In this document: in pieces, positions 9,170-16,184 of the stretch
Numbering within the stretch: position 1 is the stretch's first letter
Layout of the letters: each line of letters begins with the position of its first letter
Assembly (NCBI RefSeq): GCF_002252705.1
Contig: NZ_NQLA01000009.1
Coordinates: forward strand, 1 to 64,000
Source: Vulcanococcus limneticus LL
GTDB lineage: Bacteria > Cyanobacteriota > Cyanobacteriia > PCC-6307 > Cyanobiaceae
Direction: 5' to 3'
DNA: 64,000 nt
Translations under genes and position numbers: made by a program
The notes under the pieces: generated by a model
Told to the model about the DNA's origin: nothing
The model's database searches: none
Seen by the model: only the letters and a program-made list of their open reading frames with translations

Positions 9170-11761
9170 ATGTCAGACCAGCACAAGCCTGAGTTCACCC
9201 CCGAGGGGACTCCGCCCTCGGGGGGCAAGCAGCTGCCGCCTCCCGGCACTCCACTGGACTGGGTGCGGGCCGGGGTGTTCCCGGAGGACTGGACGCTGAT
9301 TCCGGTCGCGGGGAAGTCCACCTACATCAAGGAATGGGGTGACCACAAGCGGCGCCGGATCGACTCGGAGGGCCTCTACTTCGAGGACAGCCGGTACAAC
9401 GGCTTCGGGGTCGTGACCGGGGAGCTCTCGGGGGGACTGATCGCCCTGGACATCGATGGGCCTGACGCCGATCGGCGGTATCGGGCCGAGGCCGGTGAGG
9501 GCTATGAGGCCTACGGCGAGGAGCAGACCATGAGCTGGACCTCCGGGAAGCCCGGGCGCCGGCAGCTGCTCTACCGGGTGCCGGAGCACATGGTGCCGCT
9601 GATGGCCGACATCAACACCGTGATCCTGCGGGAGGACGGGGAGTGGGCCCTGGGCCAGGGGGACACCAACCGGACCAAGAAGGAGCAGGCGGGCGAGGAG
9701 TACGAGGAGCTGGTGCTGCGGTTCAACCGGTGCCAGTCGGTGCTGCCGCAGAGCATCCACCCGGACACCGGCAAGCGGTATCGGTTCCTCAACTACAACG
9801 GCGGCCAGCCGGCCGAGGCGCCGGAGTGGGTGCTCGAGGTGATCAGGCCCCACCTCAAGGCGAAAGCCTGGCTGTCCGAGGAGGAGATGGGGCAGCTGGA
9901 GGCGGAGGCGGGCAAGACCCTGCTGCCGAGCCGGCAGATCCGGGGCTGGTTCTTCTCCGAGGAGGTGCAGAGCAAGCTGCTGCCGCGGCTCGATGAGTTG
10001 GTCTTCAAGCACCCCACCTTCGACCAGTACGGGTGGGACATCAGGCCTGGCAAGAGCCCGCAGATGATGAGTGGCTGCCCCTGGCACGGGGGCAAGTCGG
10101 GCACCAGCTTCCAGTATTCGGAGCTCTCGGGGTGCTGGGACTGCAAGGCCTGCGGGGTCGGTGGCGATGTCTTGGACTTCGTCCACAAGATCAAGACCGG
10201 GGACAAGTTCGCAGGGAAGCCCAAGGGGCCGGCTCTGGAGAACTACGTCGCGGAGATCGCCAAGGAGCTGGGGTATCGGTATCCCGATGACGCCCAGGCG
10301 GTGGTGCGGACTGAGGTGACGGCGAGGCCGAGGCTGCTGATGACTTCGGAGGGCTTCCTCAAGACGCTAAGCAAGATCATCAAGGAGCACCCCAACCCGG
10401 CTCACGCCAAAGACTTGATGGCGGATCTCGCCATGAGGACTGGGCGGCGGATGTCGGCGATTGACTGCATCAGGGCGGAGCAGGAGTACAGCGCCTATGT
10501 GCTGTCTCAGAAGACGAATGCGAAGCCCTGGTGGGAGATTGCGAAGATGACCTTCACGATTCCCAACCTCATGATGCGGCCGGCCCAGATCATCCTGCAT
10601 GCGGCCCCGGGGAAGGGGAAGACCTCTGCTGCCATGGGGTTTGCACGGATGGTGGGGCGCGGGGAACCCATGACGATCCGGGGCATTCAGGTGCCGATCC
10701 AGGCCGGGAAGGTGCTGTGGATCCAGAACGACCAGAACCCAGCGAAGCTCGTCAGGGACTGCGAGGACAACGGGATCGATCCTGAGAAGGACTCCGAGTG
10801 GTTCATTGTGAAGCGGGGCTTCCAGATGAACTACGTCGCGGACCTGACGAAGTGGATCAATGAGGTCAAGCCGGCCCTGGTGGTGATCGACTCGATCGGC
10901 TCCTGTTCTACAGACATGCAGGAGCAGGAGAAGGACAAGGCGTTCGCGAGCCCTCTGTACTACTACAGCCGGATGAATGGGGAGAATCCCGACCTCGGGG
11001 GGTTCAATCCCTGCACCATCATGTGGATCCACCATGACAACGCGCAGGGGGAGGTGCGGGGCACCCGCTACCTGACCGCCGCGGTGGACGAGCAGTGGCA
11101 CCTGAGGGACCTGACGGAGGCCGAGAAGGAGAAGGTGCGGGCCAAGGGGAAGGTGGCCAGCAACTGCCGCTTCATCCAGGTCAAGAAGAGCCGGATGGGC
11201 CGGGAGGGCGACCTGCTGATGGTGGAGCGGGACGTGAACGGCACCTACAGCGTCTGGGACCACACGCCGACCGAGAGGCGCACCGATGAGGGGCAAGGGG
11301 ACCCTGAGCCGATGACCATGGCCCTCAGGATCGTCAGGGACCGTGCTCGGGGGGAAGGGGCCCCGGAGGAGCGCCGGATGACCGCGCCGGAGGTCTGGGA
11401 GCAGCTGGTGGAGGAGAGGGCCGGCCTGGGGCTGGAGTCGCCTTCCAAGAAGAGCGTCCGCCGGTGGCTCGATCGCTGGGTGGAGGACGGGGTTCTCGTC
11501 CTCGGGGGGATTGTGATGGTTGGGAAGGCCCGGACCAGGACCTACACCACACCTTCCACCCCCCCTCGCGTGGGGTGGTCGTTGGAGTGTCCCTTGTCCC
11601 TCGTTGCCCCAGACCCCAGTGATAGTCAGGAATTAACGAGGGACACGACCACGGACAACGAGGGACATGTCCTCGTTCCGAGGAGCCCCCAACGAGGGAC
11701 ATGTCCCCCGAGGGCGCTGACGATGTCCCTCGTAAAAATCCAGTCGTGGACAGCGATCTGA
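9170..11761 (+). CDS. Primase-helicase replication protein of an integrated element
   Basis: 863 residues from the ATG at 9170; the open frame continues upstream but without family-like sequence. Order: a PrimPol/DUF3987-type N-terminal region with FGVVTGELSGGLIALDIDGPD and a SGKPGRRQLLYRVP segment; a CHC2-like zinc motif C303-x2-H306 ... C325-x2-C328; a RecA/RepA-type ATPase with Walker A APGKGKT ending at T485 and Walker B ALVVID (D574), followed by IMWIHHDNAQGEVRGTRYL; and a C-terminal winged-helix-like segment. This set is known from phage, satellite and plasmid replication proteins that prime and unwind from their own origin. The last 60 codons overlap the repeat array at 11588-11812 and look low in coding character. 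Confidence 0.85.
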   Translation: MSDQHKPEFTPEGTPPSGGKQLPPPGTPLDWVRAGVFPEDWTLIPVAGKSTYIKEWGDHKRRRIDSEGLYFEDSRYNGFGVVTGELSGGLIALDIDGPDADRRYRAEAGEGYEAYGEEQTMSWTSGKPGRRQLLYRVPEHMVPLMADINTVILREDGEWALGQGDTNRTKKEQAGEEYEELVLRFNRCQSVLPQSIHPDTGKRYRFLNYNGGQPAEAPEWVLEVIRPHLKAKAWLSEEEMGQLEAEAGKTLLPSRQIRGWFFSEEVQSKLLPRLDELVFKHPTFDQYGWDIRPGKSPQMMSGCPWHGGKSGTSFQYSELSGCWDCKACGVGGDVLDFVHKIKTGDKFAGKPKGPALENYVAEIAKELGYRYPDDAQAVVRTEVTARPRLLMTSEGFLKTLSKIIKEHPNPAHAKDLMADLAMRTGRRMSAIDCIRAEQEYSAYVLSQKTNAKPWWEIAKMTFTIPNLMMRPAQIILHAAPGKGKTSAAMGFARMVGRGEPMTIRGIQVPIQAGKVLWIQNDQNPAKLVRDCEDNGIDPEKDSEWFIVKRGFQMNYVADLTKWINEVKPALVVIDSIGSCSTDMQEQEKDKAFASPLYYYSRMNGENPDLGGFNPCTIMWIHHDNAQGEVRGTRYLTAAVDEQWHLRDLTEAEKEKVRAKGKVASNCRFIQVKKSRMGREGDLLMVERDVNGTYSVWDHTPTERRTDEGQGDPEPMTMALRIVRDRARGEGAPEERRMTAPEVWEQLVEERAGLGLESPSKKSVRRWLDRWVEDGVLVLGGIVMVGKARTRTYTTPSTPPRVGWSLECPLSLVAPDPSDSQELTRDTTTDNEGHVLVPRSPQRGTCPPRALTMSLVKIQSWTAI

Positions 11762-11812
11762 CCCTACGAGGGACAAGGGACACCAATTCAGATGCAATGA
11801 TCTGTCCCTCGC
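11588..11812. repeat. Iteron-like array of ACGAGGGACA in both orientations, candidate origin
   Basis: Six exact copies of the 10-mer ACGAGGGACA: plus orientation at 11636, 11658, 11692 and 11766, minus orientation at 11595 and 11724. One-mismatch or one-deletion copies follow at 11668-11676, 11702-11710 and 11803-11812, and 7-base half copies at 11588 and 11776 abut full copies symmetrically at both ends. Two pairs form back-to-back palindromes (11658-11676 and 11692-11710). Start-to-start distances of 41, 22, 34, 32 and 42 are close to whole helical turns. Copies lie in different frames and orientations, so they are not a protein repeat. Iterons beside a replication-initiator gene are the usual layout of plasmid and satellite origins; that role is inferred. 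Confidence 0.8.
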
Positions 11813-11952
11813 AAGCCGAGGAGGCCGAGTCTCAGGCTGAGCCGCTAGGTGCCCCACCCAGCGAGGCAACGCAGGCTCCCCCCGAGGACGACTTCAGCGA
11901 GCTGCTGCGGCACCGGCCGGAGTGGGACAGCCTCGACTCGGCCTTCGGGTGA
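11701..11952 (+). CDS. Possible small protein or frameshifted tail of the replication gene
   Basis: 83-residue frame starting at an ATG inside the repeat array and overlapping the last 60 bases of the primase-helicase gene in another frame. The first half is encoded by repeats; the second half (acidic, EDDFSELLRHRPEWDSLDSAFG) looks more like a real protein end than the basic tail of the in-frame reading. It could be a separate small protein, the genuine C-terminus of the replication protein after a frameshift, or chance. Confidence 0.35.
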   Translation: MSPEGADDVPRKNPVVDSDLTLRGTRDTNSDAMICPSQAEEAESQAEPLGAPPSEATQAPPEDDFSELLRHRPEWDSLDSAFG

Positions 11953-12035
11953 CCCTTTCCGAAACAGGTTGTAGAGTTCACCGGATCGGGGCCTGCAGTG
12001 CGGGCTCCTCTCTTTTTCTTCATTCACTCAACGCG

Positions 12036-12296
12036 ATGCCATTTCTTACCGAAGCTCCCCCGGTGCGGAGCATGAGCAACACCCAGGCGGAGGCCACCGC
12101 CGAGGAGGCCCTCCGGGTGGTGGGCCGGATCCTCGAGGCGGAGGGCATGCCCCCACTCACCGCGGAGCAACACGGCTACGCCGTCCATGTGGTGGCCACG
12201 GCCCTGGCCCCCGAGGACGGCACGGCGCTAGTGCTGGAGGGGCCGGCGGGCACGGGGAAGACGACCGCAACCGGCTCAGTTGCTCCTGCGCCTTGA
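12036..12296 (+). pseudogene. 5' fragment of a helicase/ATPase gene, cut after Walker A
   Basis: 86 codons from the ATG at 12036 (alternative ATG at 12072). The sequence LTAEQHGYAVHVVATALAP followed by LVLEGPAGTGKTTA is the start of a RecD/Pif1-type superfamily 1 helicase or related AAA ATPase. Similarity ends within four residues of the Walker A motif and a stop follows, so everything past the nucleotide-binding loop is missing. The break falls at about 12270-12296, where the stop codon of the opposite-strand excisionase-like gene (12276) begins, which suggests a recombination junction. Confidence 0.65.
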
Positions 12297-12566
12297 CGAC
12301 GTGCTATCCCACCTATTCAGGAACTGGTTGACTGCTTTCGTGCGGTGAAATCGGTAGCGAGGCCTGCGGGCGGTGCCAATGTTGCGGACGGCGTCGCCCC
12401 CAGGGATGCCCTTTGACATCTGGTACACAAGGGCTTTGGTGTCGGCGAGGCCCACCAGCCTGCAGAACTCCTTGGAGTCCACCCAGTCGCTCTCAGGAGA
12501 GGAGCTCTCCAGGAGTCGATCGAGCTTGCGCTCCAGTGTCTCGAGCCTGATGAGGACCTCGTCCAT
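12276..12566 (-). CDS. Small excisionase-like DNA-binding protein
   Basis: 96 residues: a short N-terminal coiled coil (IRLETLERKLDRLLES) followed by a winged-helix-like unit WVDSKEFCRLVGLADTKALVYQ and an arginine-rich RRPRYRFHRTKAVNQFL end. The layout resembles excisionases and MerR/AlpA-type adaptors that read a site and bend DNA. It lies 46 bases downstream of the integrase on the same strand, so the two are probably co-transcribed, as expected for a recombination directionality factor. The function is inferred from shape and position only. Confidence 0.6.
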   Translation of the reverse strand: MDEVLIRLETLERKLDRLLESSSPESDWVDSKEFCRLVGLADTKALVYQMSKGIPGGDAVRNIGTARRPRYRFHRTKAVNQFLNRWDSTSSRRRSN

Positions 12567-12612
12567 TTCGGTCTAGATGGGCCTGAATGAACCTCAGCAT
12601 AACCGGAAAAGG

Positions 12613-13659
12613 TCAGAGCCGGAAGTTGCTCCGGAGTGCTGTCAGCTTCTCCGCCTGCAGCCAGCGGCGGTAGGTCCGTGTGTGGATCTCCAGGCTGTGC
12701 CCCATGAGTTGGCAGCCAATGTCTGCGGGGATGCCCTTGGTGATCAGGCGGATGGCGTAGGCGTGGCGGAGGGTGTAGAGGCCCCAGGGCAGGGGGCCCC
12801 GATCGTGGAGGTAGTCGTTGGCCACCTTGGCGATGGTGTCTTTGCCCTGGGGTGGTCGGGGCAGTCCCCCGAGCTCGAAGCGCTCAACCCACCGCTGGGG
12901 CACCGGCCACGCGATGCGGTTGCCGGTTTTGGTGTCGTCGGAGATAACGCAGTTGCCCTCGGGGTCGATCTCAGCCTCGACGGCCTCGTGCGGGCGTAGC
13001 CCGTAGGTGGCACACATGCCGTAGAGCCAGCGCCAGTGGGGCAGCTTGATCAGGCGGTAGAGGCGCTCGATCTCTTTGTCGGTGGGGATGTCCCGGGGCG
13101 TGAGGCTGGCTGAGGTGTAGCCGCGGCCTGCGGCCTGGACGTTCTCGGGGGGAATGCCGGTGGCCCGGCAGACCTGGGCCAGGATGTTGGCCGTATCGCG
13201 GCGGCCGGCGGTGCCTTCCCGGAGTGAGCGGACGATCCGTAGGGCCACCGCCTCAGTCATGGGCCCGCTGGGGGGCAGCTTGTTGAGGGCTGGGCGCCAC
13301 TTCTTGTCCCAGGAGGTCTCGGTCTTGAAGCGCTGCTCGTAGAGGCGGCGGCCTGCTTCGCGGAAGGCGTCGACCGAGAGGGTGTCCCCGACCTCGGGGG
13401 CGTCCCAGTGACTCCAGGAGAAGGTGCCGGTGCGTAGCTGGTGGCCGAGCTCGATGGCCTGCCGCTCGGCGTCGGGGAGGGAGGCGTAGCTCGCAGGCAG
13501 CCCCATGGTGATGCGTTGGCGGCGCTGGATGCTTGGGTCGTCGCGGTCCACCAGGGTGGCCCGAAGCACCAGGGAGGCCTTGCGCTGTTCGATGGAGCAG
13601 CGGTGGCCGCCGGCCTTGAGCCGGGCGTTCAGCTCCCCGAGGGCGGCGTCGAGGGACAC
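12613..13659 (-). CDS. int: Tyrosine recombinase (integrase)
   Basis: 348-residue site-specific recombinase. The C-terminal catalytic domain shows the family residues: Arg in YGLRPHEAVEAE, Lys in DDTKTGNR, the H/R box LRHAYAIRL, MGHSLEIHTRTY with the second His and the nucleophilic Tyr near the end. An N-terminal arm-binding region and a core-binding helical domain precede it. The start is GTG. It is read away from the tRNA-Pro gene, about 130 bases from its 3' end, the standard position for an integrase that uses a tRNA 3' end as attachment site. The catalytic set is complete, so it may be functional. Confidence 0.92.
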   Translation of the reverse strand: MSLDAALGELNARLKAGGHRCSIEQRKASLVLRATLVDRDDPSIQRRQRITMGLPASYASLPDAERQAIELGHQLRTGTFSWSHWDAPEVGDTLSVDAFREAGRRLYEQRFKTETSWDKKWRPALNKLPPSGPMTEAVALRIVRSLREGTAGRRDTANILAQVCRATGIPPENVQAAGRGYTSASLTPRDIPTDKEIERLYRLIKLPHWRWLYGMCATYGLRPHEAVEAEIDPEGNCVISDDTKTGNRIAWPVPQRWVERFELGGLPRPPQGKDTIAKVANDYLHDRGPLPWGLYTLRHAYAIRLITKGIPADIGCQLMGHSLEIHTRTYRRWLQAEKLTALRSNFRL

Positions 13660-13690
13660 GGGGTGGACCGGATGGTGGACCGATTCTGGC

Positions 13691-13718
13691 GTTTAGGTGG
13701 GCCTAGGCAGGCCTAAAC
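13691..13718. promoter_or_regulatory. Imperfect 28-bp palindrome upstream of int
   Basis: Outer arms GTTTAGG / CCTAAAC (7 bp, perfect) surround a central GCCTAGGC palindrome, 22 of 28 positions symmetric. It sits 32 bases before the int start codon, between the gene and the tRNA terminator. Position and symmetry fit an operator controlling int or an integrase/excisionase binding site in the attachment region. Confidence 0.5.
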
Positions 13719-13728
13719 GGATAGGAAC

Positions 13729-13758
13729 AAAAAAGCCGCCTCTTGGGGAGAGGCGGCT
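13729..13758 (-). terminator. Rho-independent terminator downstream of tRNA-Pro
   Basis: On the minus strand a 10-bp perfect stem AGCCGCCTCT / AGAGGCGGCT with a 5-base loop is followed by a run of six T. It lies 31 bases after the tRNA 3' end and ahead of int, so it probably ends tRNA transcription and insulates int. Confidence 0.9.
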
Positions 13759-13788
13759 CTGTGACTGGGATCTACCGATCTGATTAAA

Positions 13789-13862
13789 TCGGAGCGACAG
13801 GATTTGAACCTGCGACCCCCACTACCCCAAAGTGGTGCGCTACCAAGCTGCGCTACGCCCCG
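13789..13862 (-). tRNA. tRNA-Pro (anticodon GGG)
   Basis: 74 nt cloverleaf on the minus strand: acceptor CGGGGCG / CGCTCCG (one G-U pair) with discriminator A, D stem GCGC/GCGC with a TTGGTA loop, anticodon stem CCACT/AGTGG with loop TTGGGGT giving anticodon GGG, T arm GCAGG-TTCAAAT-CCTGT. No CCA encoded. An integrase lies on its 3' side, so its 3' half is the likely attachment site of the element to the left. Confidence 0.95.
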
Positions 13863-13877
13863 GCGAGAAAGAAGTTA

Positions 13878-14342
13878 TCACAGCGGCTTTCGGCCACTGG
13901 CCTGGATTCGGCGCAGCAGCCGGGCGGTGAGTTGGTCCCGATCCAGGCGCCCGTAGCCGCGCAGCTGCCACTGGCCCGCCAGCTGGCGCAGCTCCGCCAG
14001 GGTCATGGAGGCCAGGCGCAGTTCCGGCACCCGTCGCCAGGCCCCAGAGGCCACCGGCAGCTCACTGCCGACGCGCCCTTCGCGCAGGCCTGCCAGGGCC
14101 CCGCCGGCCATCCATTCCGGTACCAGAACGAACAGCACGGCCAGCAGGCCATAGAGCTCCACCAGGCCCCGCGGCAGGGGATGGAGCCGTCGGGGCTCCG
14201 CCAGCGCCTCGGGGGGCTGCGCCGCTGGGTTCGGCGTCTCGGTGCTCGGCAGCGTGCTGTTTGGCAACTCAGCGCTTGGCAACTCAGGGCGATCCACGGC
14301 AGCAGTCAGGGGACCCGGCGGAGCAGCCCGCACGGTCGGCAT
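13878..14342 (-). CDS. Conserved hypothetical membrane protein with SAP-like C-terminus
   Basis: 154 residues. A Pro/Ala-rich N-terminal third, one hydrophobic segment around residues 60-80 (LYGLLAVLFVLVPEWMAGG), and a C-terminal helix pair MTLAELRQLAGQW ... LDRDQLTARLLRRI that resembles the SAP/Rho-N type nucleic-acid-binding fold. It sits just upstream of the tRNA-Pro gene on the same strand and marks the start of core sequence. Function unknown. Confidence 0.75.
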   Translation of the reverse strand: MPTVRAAPPGPLTAAVDRPELPSAELPNSTLPSTETPNPAAQPPEALAEPRRLHPLPRGLVELYGLLAVLFVLVPEWMAGGALAGLREGRVGSELPVASGAWRRVPELRLASMTLAELRQLAGQWQLRGYGRLDRDQLTARLLRRIQASGRKPL

Positions 14343-14381
14343 TGTCTCCCAGATCCGCCCCGCCCCCGGTTCGTGCCGGCC

Positions 14382-14540
14382 TCAGATCAGTCCCCGCTGG
14401 GCCGCGGGCGGCTGTTGACGCCACAGCAGGGGCGTCTCCTGGGCGGGCTGCAGCCGCACGAACCAGAACACCAGGGCAAACACCAGCCCCAGGGTCGCCA
14501 CCAGGCCCAGGATCACGGTGCGGTCGGGAAGGGGAGTCAT
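14382..14540 (-). CDS. Small single-span membrane protein
   Basis: 52 codons, ATG at 14540, stop at 14382. The product begins MTPLPDRTVILGLVATLGLV and has one strongly hydrophobic helix (about residues 8-29) followed by a short basic, Pro/Gln-rich tail. It has the length and shape of small picocyanobacterial membrane proteins but I cannot name a family. It lies between two other minus-strand membrane/secreted hypothetical genes. Confidence 0.55.
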   Translation of the reverse strand: MTPLPDRTVILGLVATLGLVFALVFWFVRLQPAQETPLLWRQQPPAAQRGLI

Positions 14541-14616
14541 GGCAAGGGCTTCGGGGCAGGGCGGGCACCCCAGGGGTGCCGTGCTGGGGCGGGAGCGCAG
14601 CGGTCCGGGCCTGGCC

Positions 14617-15018
14617 TCAGACCTGCTCGGTGCGCAGGCACTGGATGCGCTTGGGCAGCCGCTCCACGGTGAGCTCGTCGCCCTGCAGGATCAGGCGCAG
14701 GTCGTCGCCGCGGTAGCGCAGGCCAGGCTCATCGGAGGGCTCCCGGAACAGGGTGGTGCGAAAGCCGCCGCTGATCAGCGAGGCCTGGGCGTCGTTGCGC
14801 TCCACCACCACCGCCCCCTGGCCGCCGCAGAGGAAACGCTCCTTGATGGCGTAGTCCTCCCACCAGGGGGAGCTCATCGCCCGGGCCGCGGGTGCCAGGG
14901 CCAGATGCAAGCTGGCCCCAGCGGTGGTGAGTGCGGCGGCCAGGGCGGCGCTGAGCCGGAGCGCACGGGCCACCAGGTCCGCACCGCGCCCCAGGCTGGT
15001 GAGGCCTCGATCGCTCAT
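14617..15018 (-). CDS. Conserved hypothetical exported protein
   Basis: 133 residues; its ATG overlaps the msrA stop codon (ATGA), so it is translated with msrA. An Ala/Leu-rich hydrophobic stretch at about residues 18-48 looks like a signal peptide ending near AARA. The mature part (WWEDYAIKERFLCGGQGAVVVERND and onward) has two cysteines and a beta-rich pattern. No family recognised; coupling to msrA hints at an envelope or redox-stress role, but this is only context. Confidence 0.75.
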   Translation of the reverse strand: MSDRGLTSLGRGADLVARALRLSAALAAALTTAGASLHLALAPAARAMSSPWWEDYAIKERFLCGGQGAVVVERNDAQASLISGGFRTTLFREPSDEPGLRYRGDDLRLILQGDELTVERLPKRIQCLRTEQV

Positions 15019-15785
15019 GGCTGGATCGGAGCGAGCTGGATCGGTGTGTTGTCGCCGCGCAGCACGCAGTGAGAGATCGACCAGTCGTACTGATTCCACA
15101 CCTGGGCGGGCAGTTTGAAGGCGGCGCCGGCGAAGCCATCCAGCCGCAGGCCACTGGGTTGGGCCGAGCAGTAGGGCCGGCTGCCGGGGCGGGCCAGGTA
15201 CTGCTGGTGATGGGCCTCGGCGAAGAAGAAGGGCTTGCCGCTGGCGATTTCGGTGGTGATGCGTCCGTGGCCGGCGGCATCCAGCAGCTGCTGGTACCGC
15301 TCGCGGCTGGCCTCGGCGAGGGCCAGCTGCCCCGGGCTGTCCACGTAGATGGCCGAGCGGTACTGGGTGCCCGTGTCGTTGCCCTGGGCCATGCCGGCGG
15401 TGGGGTCGTGGCACTCCCAGAACAGCTTGAGCAGGTCGCTGAAGTCGATGGCGTTCACGTCCCACACCACGCGCACCACCTCGGTGTGGCCGGTGCGGCC
15501 CGAGCACACCTCCTCGTAGCTGGGATTGGGGGTGAAGCCGCCGGCGTAGCCCACGGCGGTGCTCACCACCCCGGGCAGCCGCCAGAAGCCCTTCTCGGCG
15601 CCCCAGAAGCAGCCACAGCCGAACAGGGCTTCGGCCTGGCTGGTGCTGAGGGGCGCCTTGAGGGCCGTGCCCAGCACCACGTGGCGATCAGAGGTGGGGA
15701 TGGGATCGGGACGGCCCTTCAGGGCGGCTTCGGGGGCCACCAGAGAAGTCTTGCTGCCGCCCATGCTGCTGAAGAGTCCGAACAC
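15015..15785 (-). CDS. msrA: Peptide-methionine (S)-S-oxide reductase
   Basis: Repairs methionine S-sulfoxide in proteins. 256 residues with the catalytic motif GCGCFWGAE, then GYAGGFTPNPSYEEVCSGRTGHTEVV and the FFFAEAHHQQYL region of the MsrA fold. A 55-residue N-terminal extension before the core is usual in cyanobacterial forms. It is coupled by a 4-base overlap to the next gene. No MsrB lies nearby. Confidence 0.95.
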   Translation of the reverse strand: MFGLFSSMGGSKTSLVAPEAALKGRPDPIPTSDRHVVLGTALKAPLSTSQAEALFGCGCFWGAEKGFWRLPGVVSTAVGYAGGFTPNPSYEEVCSGRTGHTEVVRVVWDVNAIDFSDLLKLFWECHDPTAGMAQGNDTGTQYRSAIYVDSPGQLALAEASRERYQQLLDAAGHGRITTEIASGKPFFFAEAHHQQYLARPGSRPYCSAQPSGLRLDGFAGAAFKLPAQVWNQYDWSISHCVLRGDNTPIQLAPIQP

Positions 15786-15842
15786 CGTTGCCGCTGGCTT
15801 TCGGGGCCCCGCCGCTGGGCCGGGTCCGCTGGGACCGCGAGC

Positions 15843-16115
15843 TTAGGCAGTCCGGCCGCCGTCGGCGGGCTCCAGGGCGATGTGGTTCAGCAGGGTGGTG
15901 GTGAAGGAGAACAGCAGGAAGGGCAGCGACAGCACCAGGATCAGGCCCACACCCACCAGGGCGAAGATCGGCTTGCTGGCCCCCATCAGCGCCAGGCCGG
16001 CGGCCAGGCTCACGAAGATCACCAGCATCCAGATCAGGATCTGCCCGTAGATATCCCCGAAGGTGAGGGTGCAGCGGAGGTTGTAAGGCTGCCCGGCAGG
16101 ATTCCCGTTGGCCAT
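15843..16115 (-). CDS. Small two-helix membrane protein
   Basis: 90 residues from the ATG at 16115; a longer upstream frame is basic and unlike the rest. Two hydrophobic helices (about residues 26-48 and 50-75: ILIWMLVIFVSLAAGLAL and FALVGVGLILVLSLPFLL). Conserved-looking start NPAGQPYNLRCTLTFGDIYGQ. No function known. It lies between an ABC exporter and msrA on the same strand. Confidence 0.7.
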   Translation of the reverse strand: MANGNPAGQPYNLRCTLTFGDIYGQILIWMLVIFVSLAAGLALMGASKPIFALVGVGLILVLSLPFLLFSFTTTLLNHIALEPADGGRTA

Positions 16116-16184
16116 GGCGGCGTCGCGTGCGATGGGCTCAGCTAAGCCGCGCCGCCGCCGCTTGTCTGCCGGCCTCAACAAGAG

